From NCBI GenBank assembly GCA_022829145.1, contig CM040763.1:12323141-12387140 (forward strand): DNA of 64,000 nt, read 5' to 3'. The DNA comes from Albula goreensis. Taxonomy: Eukaryota; Chordata; Actinopteri; Albuliformes; Albulidae. Position numbers and translations under genes: made by a program. The notes beneath the pieces were generated by a model that saw only the letters and a program-made list of their open reading frames with translations, did not search any database and was not told the DNA's origin. Position 1 is the first letter of the stretch, and each line of letters starts with the position of its first letter. This document shows, piece after piece, positions 48,725 to 60,794 of this stretch.

Positions 48725-49250
48725 ACTGAACTAACGTAAATTGAGCGATGGTTAAAATTATTTGGTCCGGAATACTTTGAGGATTTCTGAGTTGCGCGTT
48801 TCCCCCAACATAATGTTTTGTAAATATTAAATTTCAAAAAGGATTCAGCAGCTATTAGATATCTCATCCCTTTGGTAGATATGATAGGGTTCATTTTGAG
48901 GTAGGATATGCTGTGTATTTGGCAATACTTTCACCTAGAAGGGAAAAAATGTGTTAGTCAAAGGGTCAGTTGCTTTTGTGTAACAGCCAAAGAATAAACA
49001 ATGGTAGCTCAGAGGAGTGGACAGAAATTGTATTGCCCAGAACTTCATAAGGCTTGTTATTTCAATGGAAAATATTGTATATATACAGTATTAACCAAGA
49101 ATGCAGGCTATTACTCTTATGTTTTTACTACTGTCAGAATCTGTGCTGTAATAAGTCACTCTTTCTCCCAGGCCAGACTCTCATCCTTTGATTGTTGTGC
49201 CGTTAATATTACGCAAGCTTATAGATACATGTACGCTGCCCGTGAAAGTG
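48725..49250. other. AT-rich noncoding
   Basis: Only short frames are present; nothing is recognised. Confidence 0.5.
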
Positions 49251-49254
49251 TCCC

Positions 49255-49760
49255 ATAGCCTAGGAGAAAGGCAAGCCATATGTTTTATTCGCCTGCACAG
49301 ACTTCAGGCCCTTCAGTGTGGTCAGATACAAGTTTGATAGCCAGCCTGCGGTCAGGGCACCTAGGCCGCCTGTCCATGTCTTCAGTAAGCCCCTTCTGTG
49401 ATACGAGCTTATGTGGAAAGGTCACAGATAGGTCAGAGTTCAGTGTATCCCAACGATTTACCCATGAATAATAGAGTGCAGTGCCTAATTTGGCTCCGGC
49501 ATCTAGAAAATACACTATGTTTTCCATCTGGAGAGAGCAGAACACACTTGCTCAGTGTTCCCTACTTATATGGGTGCTTTAAGTAGGCATTTCCTGTCCT
49601 GAATGAGGAAATCAATGTCATCTCCAAGTGTCAAGGCTCTGGCTAGATGAGAAACATCTTGTGGAACAAACCAAGCGGCTGAAGCCTTTCTCCAGCACAC
49701 CTACAGCAGGACCCAGCATCCAGCAACCTGCGCTGTTAAAAGCCTTGTGTAGTTTACAAG
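49255..49760. promoter_or_regulatory. Candidate conserved noncoding element
   Basis: A GC-balanced complex block with frames of about 60-86 codons on both strands but no domain or splice pairing. Regulatory by texture only. Confidence 0.33.
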
Positions 49761-50060
49761 TGTGGACCAATGACCATACTTGTTTTGCTTGATCAAGTAT
49801 ATTTAAAAACAGAAATACAACTATAAAATATAATTAATGTTTAAAGAAATGTTTTAGTTAGTTATGGCTAGATAGATCCAGCTTAATTAAAAATTGATAT
49901 ACTGGGAAAAGACAACTAACTTTAAATATAAATGGTAATATAAGTTTGTACTGCGCATATCCTCTTTCACAAAAAAGCAAAGAAATCCGGGACAGAGGAG
50001 ATGACTTAACCCCTTGTTTACTCAGCGGAGGTGATATTTTTGCTCTTGTTAGTTAGGCAA

Positions 50061-50292
50061 ACAGGAGCAGCCGCAGCGGCACGGCGCGGAGGACGGCTCC
50101 CTCGCTGGCTCTCCAGGAGCGGATCATATCTCTACAGCAGCAGATAGCTGTTCTACAAACCGGGGAGGAAGCAGTTGCAGAGGACCGCCTGGGAGCTGCG
50201 GGAGATTCAAGACGCCAGAAACCAACAAGAAGATAACATCGCAGTTCAGCTCGCTCACCCAGAGATTTTGCATCAGCAAGCAGGTTTCTCAA
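50061..50292 (+). pseudogene. Coiled-coil-like exon or pseudogene fragment
   Basis: A GC-rich segment follows a T-rich tract with AG at about 50055-50060 and ends at a CAA|GTAAGG donor. One frame reads SLALQERIISLQQQIAVLQT and then diverges to a stop. One frame over, the second half reads WELREIQDARNQQEDNIAVQ and LAHPEILHQQ. Together they look like one glutamine-rich coiled coil broken by a single frame change near 50165-50175. Either this is a pseudogene or element-derived fragment with a frameshift, or one half is chance. No family is recognised. It sits alone between AT-rich sequence and a CA-repeat cluster. Confidence 0.33.
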
Positions 50293-50496
50293 GTAAGGAG
50301 AAAAGGAAGTGGAAGGAAAAAAAATTACACTATATATATATATTTCTCCCAGCTCCTGCTGCACAACAGATCCTTTGCCCTTATCATGTTTAATAAGTGT
50401 AGGGCTGACAGCCCTGCCCTCAGTGGAGGTCAGGTGCAGGAGAGCAGGGTTGCCATGAGCCCACCTCTCCAGTGCCATCACTGAACCGCTCCAATT

Positions 50497-50831
50497 ACAC
50501 TCACACACACTCACACACACCCATACAACATAGCCACACACAATGCATACACACACCTAACATTAATACTCTCACACTTTCACCCACACATCTGTACACA
50601 GACATGCTTACAGAAGAGCATGCACATACAAACATAATCACACACAAGAACAAGCTGAGGCACATTTATGTACTTATACATGTGTATTAGGCTCATATAC
50701 ACAGACTTATACATGCATACACACACAAACACAAACCTGGTGTACTCACATACAAGTTTATACAAGCACCAACAAATGTGTGAACACACATACACACGCA
50801 CTACCTTATACAAGCACAGATGAATGTGTGA

Positions 50832-50835
<4 letters not shown>
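50497..50835. repeat. Degenerate CA-rich satellite-like region
   Basis: Diffuse CA/TA-rich repeats with ACACAC, ATACAT and ACTCAC words. It includes a two-copy 48-base direct repeat with TTATACAAGCAC starting at 50758 and again at 50806, each followed by AATGTGTGAACA. Cys/Val and His/Thr frames here are artefacts. Confidence 0.85.

Positions 50836-50890
<55 letters not shown>
50836..50890. repeat. (CA)n microsatellite
   Basis: A pure CA tract of 55 bases ends the CA-rich region and is likely to vary in length. Confidence 0.97.
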
Positions 50891-50891
<1 letters not shown>

Positions 50892-50894
50892 CCA

Positions 50895-51400
50895 GATGAC
50901 TTCCTCCCAGCTGGCTGAAACAGACAGATCGTGGGCCTGTCAGGCCCACCAGAGGCACTGATTATGAGTCTCTTTACATGGAGTCAAAGTGCGACCACGC
51001 TGCTGCTCTTAAACCAGGCGCGCATCAGGCACCTCCATGAAAGCCAGAGGAGACGCAGTGTGCATAGTGAGGACCAGTAACAGGTCTATCAGTGTGCTCA
51101 CCGAAGAGGAAAACTCTGGCTACGCCTAGCATTTATTCCCCTCTGATAGTGTTAAAGCACCGCAAAGTTGTGAAAGACTCCCATGAATAATAAATCTGAT
51201 TAGCTTTTAAAAAGACATAAAGCACAGTTTGGTCAACTAAATATTTCCATTACAGGTCACAGCACATTAGGTATCAACCATCAATGCCAATTATATAGTA
51301 ATTAGCTATTATTTGTACACTGGTTTATTTGCTGGCACATTTTCCAGATCCAAGAATCAAAAAGAACACCAACACAGCTGCAGAGCAGCCAGTTATCAGA
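50895..51400. promoter_or_regulatory. Candidate conserved noncoding element
   Basis: The block begins with a perfect 9-1-9 palindrome at 50931-50949 (GTGGGCCTG / CAGGCCCAC), similar to sites bound by AP-2-type dimers. It continues with CAGGCGCGCATC and CTACGCC, then an AT-rich half with AATTATATAGTAATTAGC. No reading frame. Enhancer-like. Confidence 0.4.
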
Positions 51401-51404
51401 TAAA

Positions 51405-51985
51405 TCAGTGTTTAAGCGTTAGACTGAAATAAAGTGCTGAAGTATAAGCATACAGTGCTCCTAGTGAACAACATATGGACATCATACCCATGTGTGCACA
51501 CAGTCTATTAATGCTACATTGACATATGATGTTCATGGGGGGACTAAATAATGATCTGAAAGAGTATCATTACCATGTATTACACTGTAATACCCACAGT
51601 CATTAACTGCAAATGAAACTCACAACATCACATATATAGTATCAAGTTTCATTCAGGGATTCTACTGACTGTAAGCCTTATGCAGTGGCTGAGTGCATTT
51701 TGTGATACACACTGTACTTGAATCAGCTTGTGAAACTGTACTACTGCAACAAGTTGCAAGCTGACTTGTTGGTTTAACAGCACTTAACCAAGTGGGGGAA
51801 AAAAGAACTTCAAAAACTTGAAAGCTTGGCATTTATATAATTGCAACACTTTGGTTGAGGTAGCAGCCAAGATGTTTTGTTGCTGAAACGAAGGTGGGCC
51901 AATCTTCACTTCCCACTGCCCTACCAACATTATGAGTTTGTCAACCCCAGAGAAGTGGTCTAAGGGTTAAGCGTGGGCGCTGAAG
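51405..51985. other. Noncoding, nothing recognised
   Basis: Mixed composition without frames or repeats of note. Confidence 0.5.
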
Positions 51986-51989
51986 ATGG

Positions 51990-52430
51990 TCTGAGGTAAA
52001 CAGTCCATGCATGTTCTTCCTCCGCTATATGTCAGATCCTCCTGGGCCGCGGCTCGCACGCTGCCTTCCAGACTGCTCCTCTGGTTCAGCCCAGCTGATG
52101 AAAACCCTCTCTCTCCTCTTATTGATCTGTGCATGACACAGCCCGTCTCCACGCTGCTAGAGCAGAGCAGCATTTATCCAGGAATTTGTGAAATGTCATC
52201 TGGATCATGTTTCAAGGGTAAACCGCGCGGGGGGGAAGGGAGGCAGCGGCCTGGACAGGCGTGGAGAAGAAACTGGGACCGTCGGACCTGTGGCACAGTG
52301 TTCCCCAGAGGGAGCAGGCCGAACCAGCTGGGACAGCTGCATTTCCTCCACTCCCATCGATCACTCAATCAGTCCAGCCTCAGTACAGCTGCCTTTCCCC
52401 CGCCTCGCTCATGAAGTCCTTGGTTCAGCC
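51990..52430. promoter_or_regulatory. GC-rich candidate regulatory block
   Basis: A GC-rich patch with a G-run (GCGCGGGGGGGAAGGGAGG near 52225). Several overlapping frames of 64-135 codons appear in both strands, as expected when stop codons are rare in GC-rich DNA. None shows a domain or a dominant codon pattern. Could also be an unannotated exon of a noncoding RNA. Confidence 0.3.
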
Positions 52431-52434
52431 CAAC

Positions 52435-54420
52435 ACAAAAACAAGCCATGAAAAACATTATGAAGATTATCTAACAATCACAAATATAAATAAGATAGCT
52501 ATACAAACTGTAACCCGGTAAAAAATAAGTAGAATAAAAAATAAAATTACAGAACTGTAAAAAATGTGACATGTTCAAGTAATATAATCTGATGATAGTT
52601 TTATGTATAGAATCATGGTACATCAGCATAAAATAAGGAACTGTACTGGAAGTATACATGATAAAATAAGGTATTTCATATTATATGGGACATAAAGCTC
52701 CATGGTCATATAAATTAAATTATGGAAACAGAATGAGGGCAAGTTCATGCAAAAAAAGGCTGAGAAACCAGGATGGTGAAAGCCTCTATGTGGGCTGAGT
52801 GCAGGACAGGATGTTAGTCTCTAATGTTCTATAAACCGAACACATAACAACATAATATGGAAATAACCTTTATTCATGCAATTAATAAGATAAATTGACA
52901 TTAATTAGAGCACTTTAAAGCTTTACAGATTCATAAAAATGTGAAGCAGTCTTCCTTACCCTTAGCACATTGGGGTTTATGTGTTAACCTTCTGAAAAGA
53001 CTAACGAGAGATCGGTTTACTAGGCTCGGGTGGTGAAAGATCTACAGGTTACCACTAATTCCTGAACTCAAGTGGTAGCTTACGTCACCACTTTCACATT
53101 CAGCCACAGATTTTGGTGCAGATGCAATGTTAAATGTTTTTTGTGGACACTAAAATTTTGGTTTGCTTTTGTTTTTGTTAAAAACCAATCTGTCATTTAT
53201 TGAACACATTAAATCTATTAGTTCTCTTCCACCAAAATGTCGTTACTCCTGAAAAGGTGTAGCTTTTCCACAGTAATGCTTCCCACCAACAAACTAACTG
53301 CCAAGCCCTTGGCAACAATGGAACCAGGCTGGCAATTTAAATGCACTGCCAATAGCATGTGTATGCATAATGTTAACGGTACAAAAATGCTTATGAGTGT
53401 CCATAAATACTGAAATATTGAAACTGTTTGGACTGAGGAGTTCTCAATTTAAATTAGCCAGGATCTCAGCTGCTGCTTGTGGTCTTTCTGCTTGTCCAGT
53501 AAGAATGTATTAATATAAAATAGGTGATGGTGTCATGCAGTCATTTATTTTGCAGTTCTGTTGTACATTTTGTTATATTTATTTGTTTTGTTATTTTTTG
53601 ACTGAATTGTGACATTTTAGGCTGAAATCTGTGTGTCGCAAGCTCTTATTTTTCATGTATTTTAGTCTTTTTAAATTTTTTGTCAATTCTGTAATGAAAT
53701 CCTAAATCTATGATGGCATATATATTGTCAAATTTTATAAATAATGGCAAAGTAGTGAAAGCCTGACTAAATTCATGTATTTCATGAGTCTCGGAGCATA
53801 TCATATTGAGACAGGAAAACCAATATGACGTGAGTGTTACACATATTGTATGATTTTGGTCTTAAATTTCAAGTACTATGACCTCCAGACCAGTTTAAAT
53901 TTAAATTTATGAAAATCAAGGAGGACTGGAATGCTGTGGGTTATAGGGTAGGTGGTAGTCCTTATTAGCTGGGAAGTCTCATATACCAGCCAGAAGCATT
54001 GTGACACCCTTTACCATGTTTTGGGTTGTTTTCAAAATCCTTTAAGTTTAAGGTTGCTGAATGTTTCGTGTTTAATTTAGTAAATGTCTGTTCCAGCTGA
54101 GCTTACTTTAACACTGCACCCAAAGAGATTCATGTAAAATGAAACTGAAGAGTGATGGCACAGGACTTCCCCCGTCATTTTCTCAGTAACTTCACAGACA
54201 GAACAGCTACATCACATCACTAAAATATGCAAGGACATTCATCATGGCTCAAGAGAAATCATTTTGGGAGTATGTCAGAAAATGGACTTTTATGAGCCAA
54301 TTATGGTGCTAGACTTTCACTGCTGTGTCAGTTTTTGGACTTGAATCATTGTGTAATGCTGTTGCCTAACTACAGAATGTGATATATGAGTAAAAACATC
54401 AGGATGAGTGAAGTGGGCCT
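52435..54420. other. Long AT-rich noncoding stretch
   Basis: About 2 kb of AT-rich filler with no frame above about 62 codons, no long simple repeat and no recognisable element. Confidence 0.6.
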
Positions 54421-54424
54421 TTAC

Positions 54425-54880
54425 CCCCCACCCCAGATGCATAGTATGCATTAGCGTGGGTTGGGTCCCATATCTTTGCAATGCAATGCCTCTATGCATA
54501 CCTCAGGGAACACCAGCACCCTCATATGACCTCCTGCCATATTTATAGCGAGACCGAAAATTCCTGTCCCCAGCATAGATAATTGTGCAGTGGGTAGGGA
54601 CCCATGGCCCTCAGCCATAACACCATTAAAGCCCTCCACACAGCTCGTCCTGTCCCTCAGAATATCTGTTTGCCTAAAGACCATAATGTATTGAAGCCTT
54701 ATGTCTTTAGTAAAGTCATTCAGTGCATGCAGTAAGGTTGTACACTTCTGTTAAATAGCAGCACCGACTGACAGTGCGAATTCCAGTAATTTAAAAGGCT
54801 TTATGATGTCACAGCTGTCCTTTAAGATGTATGAGGCTCTCAGTGTTAATAATTAGCTGTGCCATTTCCTCATCACTGTG
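54425..54880. promoter_or_regulatory. Candidate conserved noncoding element
   Basis: A complex block with repeated ATGCAT words (54438, 54448, 54495) and balanced composition; a 77-codon minus frame has no domain. Enhancer-like by texture. Confidence 0.33.
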
Positions 54881-54884
54881 TGTG

Positions 54885-57800
54885 TTTCTACTGTTACAAA
54901 GAGCATTGTGATATACACTTACATGGGCATAGAAACCGAGTATGGTGCATCTCTTGTGTCTTTGTGTAATACTGTATGTATGTGTATGTCTGTGTCTGCA
55001 TTCATTTGGGCATGAATGTACATCTTTAATTTAACACTGTTTGCCGGACATTTATATAGCCATCTTTTAATCTGAATACCATATTGTTCCCTGTACATCA
55101 CATCTATGCTGATTGTGAAGGAGGATTCATTTAAACTCTTAATGATTAAACGCTGAAGGTCTGTAGAGACTATGGTTATAATTGAGAGTGACTCACTCAG
55201 TTGTCTTCGGGTGTGCATGTGTGAGGCTGTAGGAAGCGAAAATGAACTCAAGCTTGTCGCTGATGTATGACAGGAGGAATGTGACATTTTTTGCAGGCTA
55301 CAGTCACGGACATTACCAGAACATGATCCTCTCAGCATTATTAATGAAGGGGATTACTAGCTCTGCTGTCCTGATTTACTGCCATTCCCAGTTTGGAACC
55401 CTGGGACAAGTGTTTGTAGTTCATAGGTAGGAACTGCTCACCTGTCCCATATGTACAGGTTTGGGTGAGACTGGGATTAGCTAACCTGAGAGAAGATTAA
55501 GAGGTAGGCATGCTTGTCACAAAAGATGTAACTGTGCATTTTGTAGGAGTTGCATTACCATATAAGCTGTGTGTTAGCCTGGCCGAGATTATCCAGATGT
55601 CTGTGGTCTATAACAGCTTCATGCAGAGAATGCCACATTGGCTTAATGACTGGGCGGGGCGAAGTCATTAACACGACTCATCTTCTTTTCCTCAGTGCCT
55701 CGCAGAAACACTGTGGGTGACATATTCAGAGATCAAACCAAGTGAAAAATGTCTGTTTCTATATTTTCCTTTAATCATAAAGCCTTTTTCAAACCTCATT
55801 ATTGATGTAGTGCATGATTTTAAAGGGAAATGACTGCAGTAACATTACTTCAGATGCTTGAATGAAGTGTGTTCACGTTACTGTGCATATTATTCTACCA
55901 CACTGCCTTAACTGCAGCCATAGGCATACTGATGACACTGGGATGTCTGTTTGAATACAGTGTAAAATGTTGTTAGCATAACATAGCCAAATGTTCACAG
56001 TGTTTTTATACAGGGACTCCGGAGCAGCTAATGTAGTGGTAGTGTTTACTCTGGGAATCTTTCAGTAGCATCAGCTTGAGTCATTAGTCATCTACAAACA
56101 GAATTTGGAAGTATCAGGACATGCCTGCCCCAAATGGTGATAGTTTGGACTTAAGTCAACTCACATTCCTCAGGTTATAGGTAACTGAGTAAGTGTCCCT
56201 TGGCTACTCACCTGCCACTTACAGGGGACGAGTTAGAGCAGGAGATGCGCTCGTCCTGACATATGCAGTAACTGCTTTGCAGTGTGCTGTGTGCCTGTAG
56301 GTAAGGGACAAAAACTCTGGCTGACTGGAATGTGTACTGGAGGGATTTATGTTCTTCAGCTGCAGTACTTCCTATATGAGTGTATTCTTCTCAGGTTTTG
56401 CTTTGTGTTAAGCTCATACCAAACTACAGATTGTTTAAATTTAAAGCCATGTTATCTGTAACATCTACATTATGAACAAATTGGACCTAAACATGTTAAA
56501 GAGTGCATTGTACTTAACAGCTCTTGTTTTTGTGTATTTGTTTCATTTTAAGTTTATTAACTTTATTCTTTTTCTTTGTCATTCCATTCCGACTTGCAAG
56601 TATCAATCCATGTCACAATTGCAATAATGTGTCAATATCGAGGAGTGTGGAAAAGCCTGCGTGTCACATAGGAGATGTGAAGTATAGCAATTCAAGTTAA
56701 AATTATGCTTCATGACCAAATTGCATCTACTGAAAGAATGGATGACAAACTTTCTTGGCATGCAGAATCTTTTCAAGCATTGTCTTTGCACCTTTTTCCA
56801 TACTTCATTTAACCAGGGAATCCCCACCAAGATCAACACCTCTTTTTGCAGGAGATCTTTCACTATATACAGGCTATTAAAATCACAATGATAATGTCAA
56901 TTATGGCAATGAGCAGCTGAAGTAAATCCTAGACATACAGGAAATCATGCAAGTAGATAATTAGCTGAAGTAATTAATGGAATTTCACTTTGTTTTCCTA
57001 ATGTCACCTTTTAGTTTTTTTTCCCATCTTTTTTCTGAGAGTATGAAAGCGGAAACAAAGATGAGATGGTTTCTGCAGGGTGCACAGTATCAATAAGTTC
57101 TATATATACACAACATATTAGATCCCCCCAGGGAGCTTCAGTTCCAGGATATCACTGAGTGAGTTTGTACAGCACGGACCTTCCACCAGCTCCAGCTGTA
57201 TAAGGAAGATGATATACTGTATAATTAATTCATTTTGACTTAATGGCAGAATGGATCACATACCATGTATTTGTTAGCCTTGTGCATCGTTAAGCAAAAG
57301 AAGCATAAAACAGCAAAGCTTTGGAGTGAGAAATAAATATGTATCTAGAGGCAGCTTATTCAAAGTAGTACAGTGTGTGGGGCATAGTTATTGTGCATTT
57401 CTTCAAGTTCATGAAGCCAGCACTGATAAATCCAGTCAGTCCCTTTGCGTATTGTAATGTCAGAAGACAGCAGAATTATGCCAGCCGTTCAGAGTGTAAA
57501 TGAGAGCTGTTGCTAATGAATTTTCTGTGATCTGACTTTTTGTCATTAGAAGACAGTTATTTAATCACAACCCTTTCCACTTCAAAAAATTAAATAAAGA
57601 TAAAGCCTGTCTCATAGGAACCGCATCATTCACCTCATGATTTTTAAAGTGATTGTCCATTATATTTCTTTTTAAGCATAGACCAAGAAAAGTGCTTGAA
57701 AGATTATTTCCTACTACACTTCAGCTTCACCATTTCAATTTAGTTACATAAATGTGTTATTAGCAGCATATATTAGCAGAATATATTGACAATATAAAAT

Positions 57801-58230
57801 GAACAGATATGTGTGTTTGTAAGAAATATAGAAATTTAACATTGGCATTCTGTGAGCAAACATAATTATCCGGAATTAATGCTATCAGCTGATACCTTTT
57901 TACCTCTTGGCATTACATTAAAAAAATCTCTTCTGTCATACCACAATTTAGGACAAAGCACACTCCCAAAGTGAAAAATGGTCTATTACCTTTTGAAGTG
58001 AAGTTGATTAATACATTTTTTTGTTGTCATACATTTACGTTGTTTAAAACTTCTGATGGGCATCATAAGAAAAAGGCAAACACTCATATAATGAGCACTC
58101 AGAAGAGCCAATGGAGGCTCATTGAACAAGCAAACCAACAAATGTGTTAATGGAAGCCTATGGAAAACAATTACAGAAGAAGAAATGGAAATTCAGTGAT
58201 TTTAAAGCATGACTGTGCTAATAACTGGAT
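54885..58230. other. Mostly AT-rich noncoding
   Basis: No gene is supported. Small complex patches occur at 55560-55690 (with GGGCGGGGCGAAG) and near 57120-57200. An 80-base segment at about 56224-56303 is flanked by CCACTTACAG and TAG|GTAAGG and could be a small noncoding exon. The 139-codon minus frame at 54919-55338 has no domain. Confidence 0.45.
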
Positions 58231-58235
58231 TCAAC

Positions 58236-58259
58236 TTTTTTTTTTTTTTTTTTTTTTTT
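58236..58259. repeat. Poly-T tract
   Basis: A 24-base T-run, the longest homopolymer in the window. It could be the poly-A tail of a retrocopy on the minus strand, but no body was recognised beside it. Confidence 0.95.
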
Positions 58260-58264
58260 CAAAT

Positions 58265-58585
58265 TTCTCAAACAATTAAAATATATAAATCTACAAATGC
58301 AAATCCTGTGGAAATAATAAGCACTAATAATTATTTGTAAGATTAAGAAGAGATTACTATGGAACAATGAGAAACACACTTTATAAATGGGCTCTTTGTT
58401 ATAAACAAAAAATAATCTAACAGAACCCAGCCTATCTTCTTATAAAAAGAGCAAGCTACTGTGCTAAATTCTCAAAGGAAATGCTAAATCCATTAAACAT
58501 GATTAAAAATAATCATCTTATGAAGGAAGATCCTTGCTGAAACTGACAAGTTTGTTCATCAAATAAACAAAAAAAAAATGTGGAC
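58265..58585. other. AT-rich noncoding
   Basis: Very AT-rich, with an A-run near 58570. Nothing is recognised. Confidence 0.6.
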
Positions 58586-58589
58586 AGAC

Positions 58590-58925
58590 TCAGGGCAATC
58601 AAAAGTTTTAATGCAGGTTGTCCTTGTCTGACTTTGCCATTCCACAGGCCATCATGGATATTGGGTACCGAGGGCAGCATTGTGAAAAGATGTGTGATTG
58701 TGCTTCCCCCTTTATGCAGTCGCCGTGGTGACAGTGGTGCATGGCACCAAACCAGAGAATCATACCTCCACAGCCAATTGAGCGTGGGGGATTTTCATAA
58801 CAAATTAGGAATATGAGGAAAGCCACAACGTCTTTAGTGTGGGACATGGCCGGCAGCTCCCTTAAACAGTTGATGGTTTCAGAAGCAGTCATTAAAGAAG
58901 AATAAAAATGACTCAACAGGGACAG
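58590..58925. promoter_or_regulatory. Candidate conserved element with RFX-type site
   Basis: A complex block containing GTCGCCGTGGTGAC at 58719-58732, a good match to the palindromic RFX X-box (GTTGCC-AT-GGYAAC type). It also contains CACAGCCAATTGAG and ACAAATTAGG. Frames on both strands (78 and 102 codons) lack domains. Enhancer-like, possibly linked to a neural or ciliary programme if the X-box is real. Confidence 0.4.
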
Positions 58926-58929
58926 TACT

Positions 58930-59425
58930 TAGGAAAGGTAATCAATTTTAATGAACAAATAACAAAGTTACAGTCTTTGTCCTTTTTTATTGTCAGCACT
59001 TTCTTGTAACCTTATGTAAATGACATGTGGGACATCATTTTAACGGCAAAAAGTATTGTTTTTAATTGCTGTCCTTTTTGGTGTTAGTGTTATCCATCTG
59101 ATTTCTCAGTTGAAAGGGGAGGCTTTGATGATCTTTGTTGCTCTGTGATGTTGAACACACCACATCAGGTTTGTTCATTCCTCCTTTAATTTTACAATCC
59201 ATCTCCAGCCCACTGTAATTATACTGTAGCCCTGGTCATGTTATAACAGAAAATGCACCCCAGACATTTTTTTTTCACACTAAATATTTAATGGTGCAAT
59301 AAAGCTCATATACTGTATCCCAATAAAGCAGGGGAGCAGAGTTGCAGGAGAAAATAGAACAATTTAGGTTTCTGCATGGCAAATAAGCTCAGCTATCTGT
59401 TATCTGTTGTGTGTGACGCCATCGT
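58930..59425. other. AT-rich noncoding
   Basis: Nothing is recognised. Confidence 0.55.
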
Positions 59426-59431
59426 GTGGTA

Positions 59432-59489
59432 GCTCCCTCTCTCTCGCTCCCTCCCTCCTTCCCTCTCCCTCCCCTCTCTCTCTCTCTCT
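59432..59489. repeat. CT-rich microsatellite
   Basis: Polypyrimidine CTCCCTCTCTCT-type repeat ending in (CT)n; capable of H-DNA in principle. It supplies the Ser/Leu/Pro start of a 147-codon frame at 59426-59869, which I do not accept as a gene. Confidence 0.95.
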
Positions 59490-60045
59490 GTTTGTTGTTT
59501 AATTTAGATACTGGATATGCTTGGCACAGTTCAGTATGTACTGGAATTGTGGTGTGTGTGTGGTGTGTGTGGTGTGTGCATGGGCTTCAGGTGAAATTAT
59601 TGATCTGGTTTTTGCTGCCAGAGATTGGGGCAGAAGCTGACAGTACGCAGTCACACGGCAGTGTAGACAAACCAAGCATAATGTTTAGCTCATGCATTAC
59701 AGTGTCTGACACACAGCTGTGTATTATTCTCTTTGGATCAGAGTCACTGCCCACCGTGCTCAGAATGTCAGCCGTACCTCAGAACATTCCGGGAGCTCTA
59801 TCCGAAGCCAAGACACTTTACATTGTCTGGGTTGCATTTATTTGTTTCTGTATTCATACTGGCATATAAAACAATATGGTGAGTTTATTCTGAAAATACT
59901 GTGGAGATTTAGTAAGAATATTTAATCTCACAAGAATGTAGTATTAGATGAAGATGTAGATTACAGCAAAACAGAGCAACGTGAATTTAAACCTCATACA
60001 TTCTTATGTGAATTTATTTGAATTCACACATACAGACTCAAACAC
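59490..60045. other. Noncoding, moderately complex
   Basis: A (GT)-rich patch lies at 59549-59579. 59600-59830 is complex, with some CpG and an open plus frame, and could be regulatory or a decayed exon. There is no identification. Confidence 0.35.
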
Positions 60046-60046
60046 T

Positions 60047-60050
<4 letters not shown>

Positions 60051-60083
<33 letters not shown>
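60051..60083. repeat. (CA)n microsatellite
   Basis: A pure CA tract of 33 bases. The reverse reading frame with a Cys/Val run is an artefact. Confidence 0.96.
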
Positions 60084-60084
<1 letters not shown>

Positions 60085-60085
<1 letters not shown>

Positions 60086-60590
60086 ACAGTGATGCATACT
60101 GCACAGCACAAAAAATGAAGTAAAGAAAAAAAAAACCTTTTTCAGCACATGTACTGTAGGTAAGCTGGCCTCCTGTACAGTGAATTTCAAAAAGCACCAG
60201 GGTGTCCTCAGTCAATATCTGCAGACACGGCTGTGCTTTATTTAAGGAGGAAACCCTTTGATGTCAGGCTCCTTGTCATTCACTTGTATCCATGTTTTAA
60301 TCTCTTTTATTTTTTATTTATTTATTTATAGCTGATAATTAACAGTAACATGCATTTGACATCATTTTCTGTTTCTGCATCTGAGAGTCTAATTCAGGGA
60401 TGCTCAGCAGAAAGGTGCTAAGGGAGCGATGGGTTCATAACCAGGGATAATCAACTCAAGTCACTGAATGTCCTCTGCACATTTCCCATGACTTGCTCAG
60501 CATGGGGCCATTTAGAATTATATTTATAGATCTAATTGTTATTAGCATTTCAAAATGAAAGGTGGTGTGAATGTTGATATTACATTACAT
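60085..60590. other. AT-rich noncoding
   Basis: A TTTAT-type short repeat lies near 60310-60330. Nothing else is recognised. Confidence 0.55.
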
Positions 60591-60599
60591 GAGTCTTGA

Positions 60600-60790
60600 G
60601 TCAACAAGAGGGACAGGTCTGTCCGCGTAGCACCGAAAGGTTCAATACCTTTTTTCTCTCATTAATGGCAAAATCCATTGTGTTACCTAGGGCTCAGTCC
60701 CCTGAGCTAGGCCTTTCTCATTTAATTTAATGTCACTCCAGTCAGACAGCTTCACTTTTTCTTTATAATATTTGCTCCAGGCATATCCAC
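60600..60790. promoter_or_regulatory. Candidate conserved element with hairpin
   Basis: A short complex block. An inverted repeat CCTAG-gg-GCTCAG / CTGAGCTAGG at 60686-60711 forms a ten-pair stem with a two-base bulge and a four-base loop. A GGTTCAATACC near 60641 resembles a tRNA B box, but no A box or cloverleaf is present. Flanked by CATTAATGGC and TTTAATTTAATG. Confidence 0.32.
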
Positions 60791-60794
60791 CCTG

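Noticed and set aside
50053-50891. Open frames of 167, 103 and 72 codons on both strands
   Set aside because: Built from the CA-rich repeat region or antisense to the exon-like segment at 50061-50292; no domains.
54919-55338. 139-codon minus frame
   Set aside because: No domain, no signal peptide, no coding-type composition and no splice context.
59426-59869. 147-codon plus frame starting with Ser/Pro/Leu repeats
   Set aside because: The start is a CT microsatellite and the middle a GT repeat; the rest has no domain.
60636-60660. tRNA-like GGTTCAATACC
   Set aside because: No A box at the right distance and no cloverleaf.
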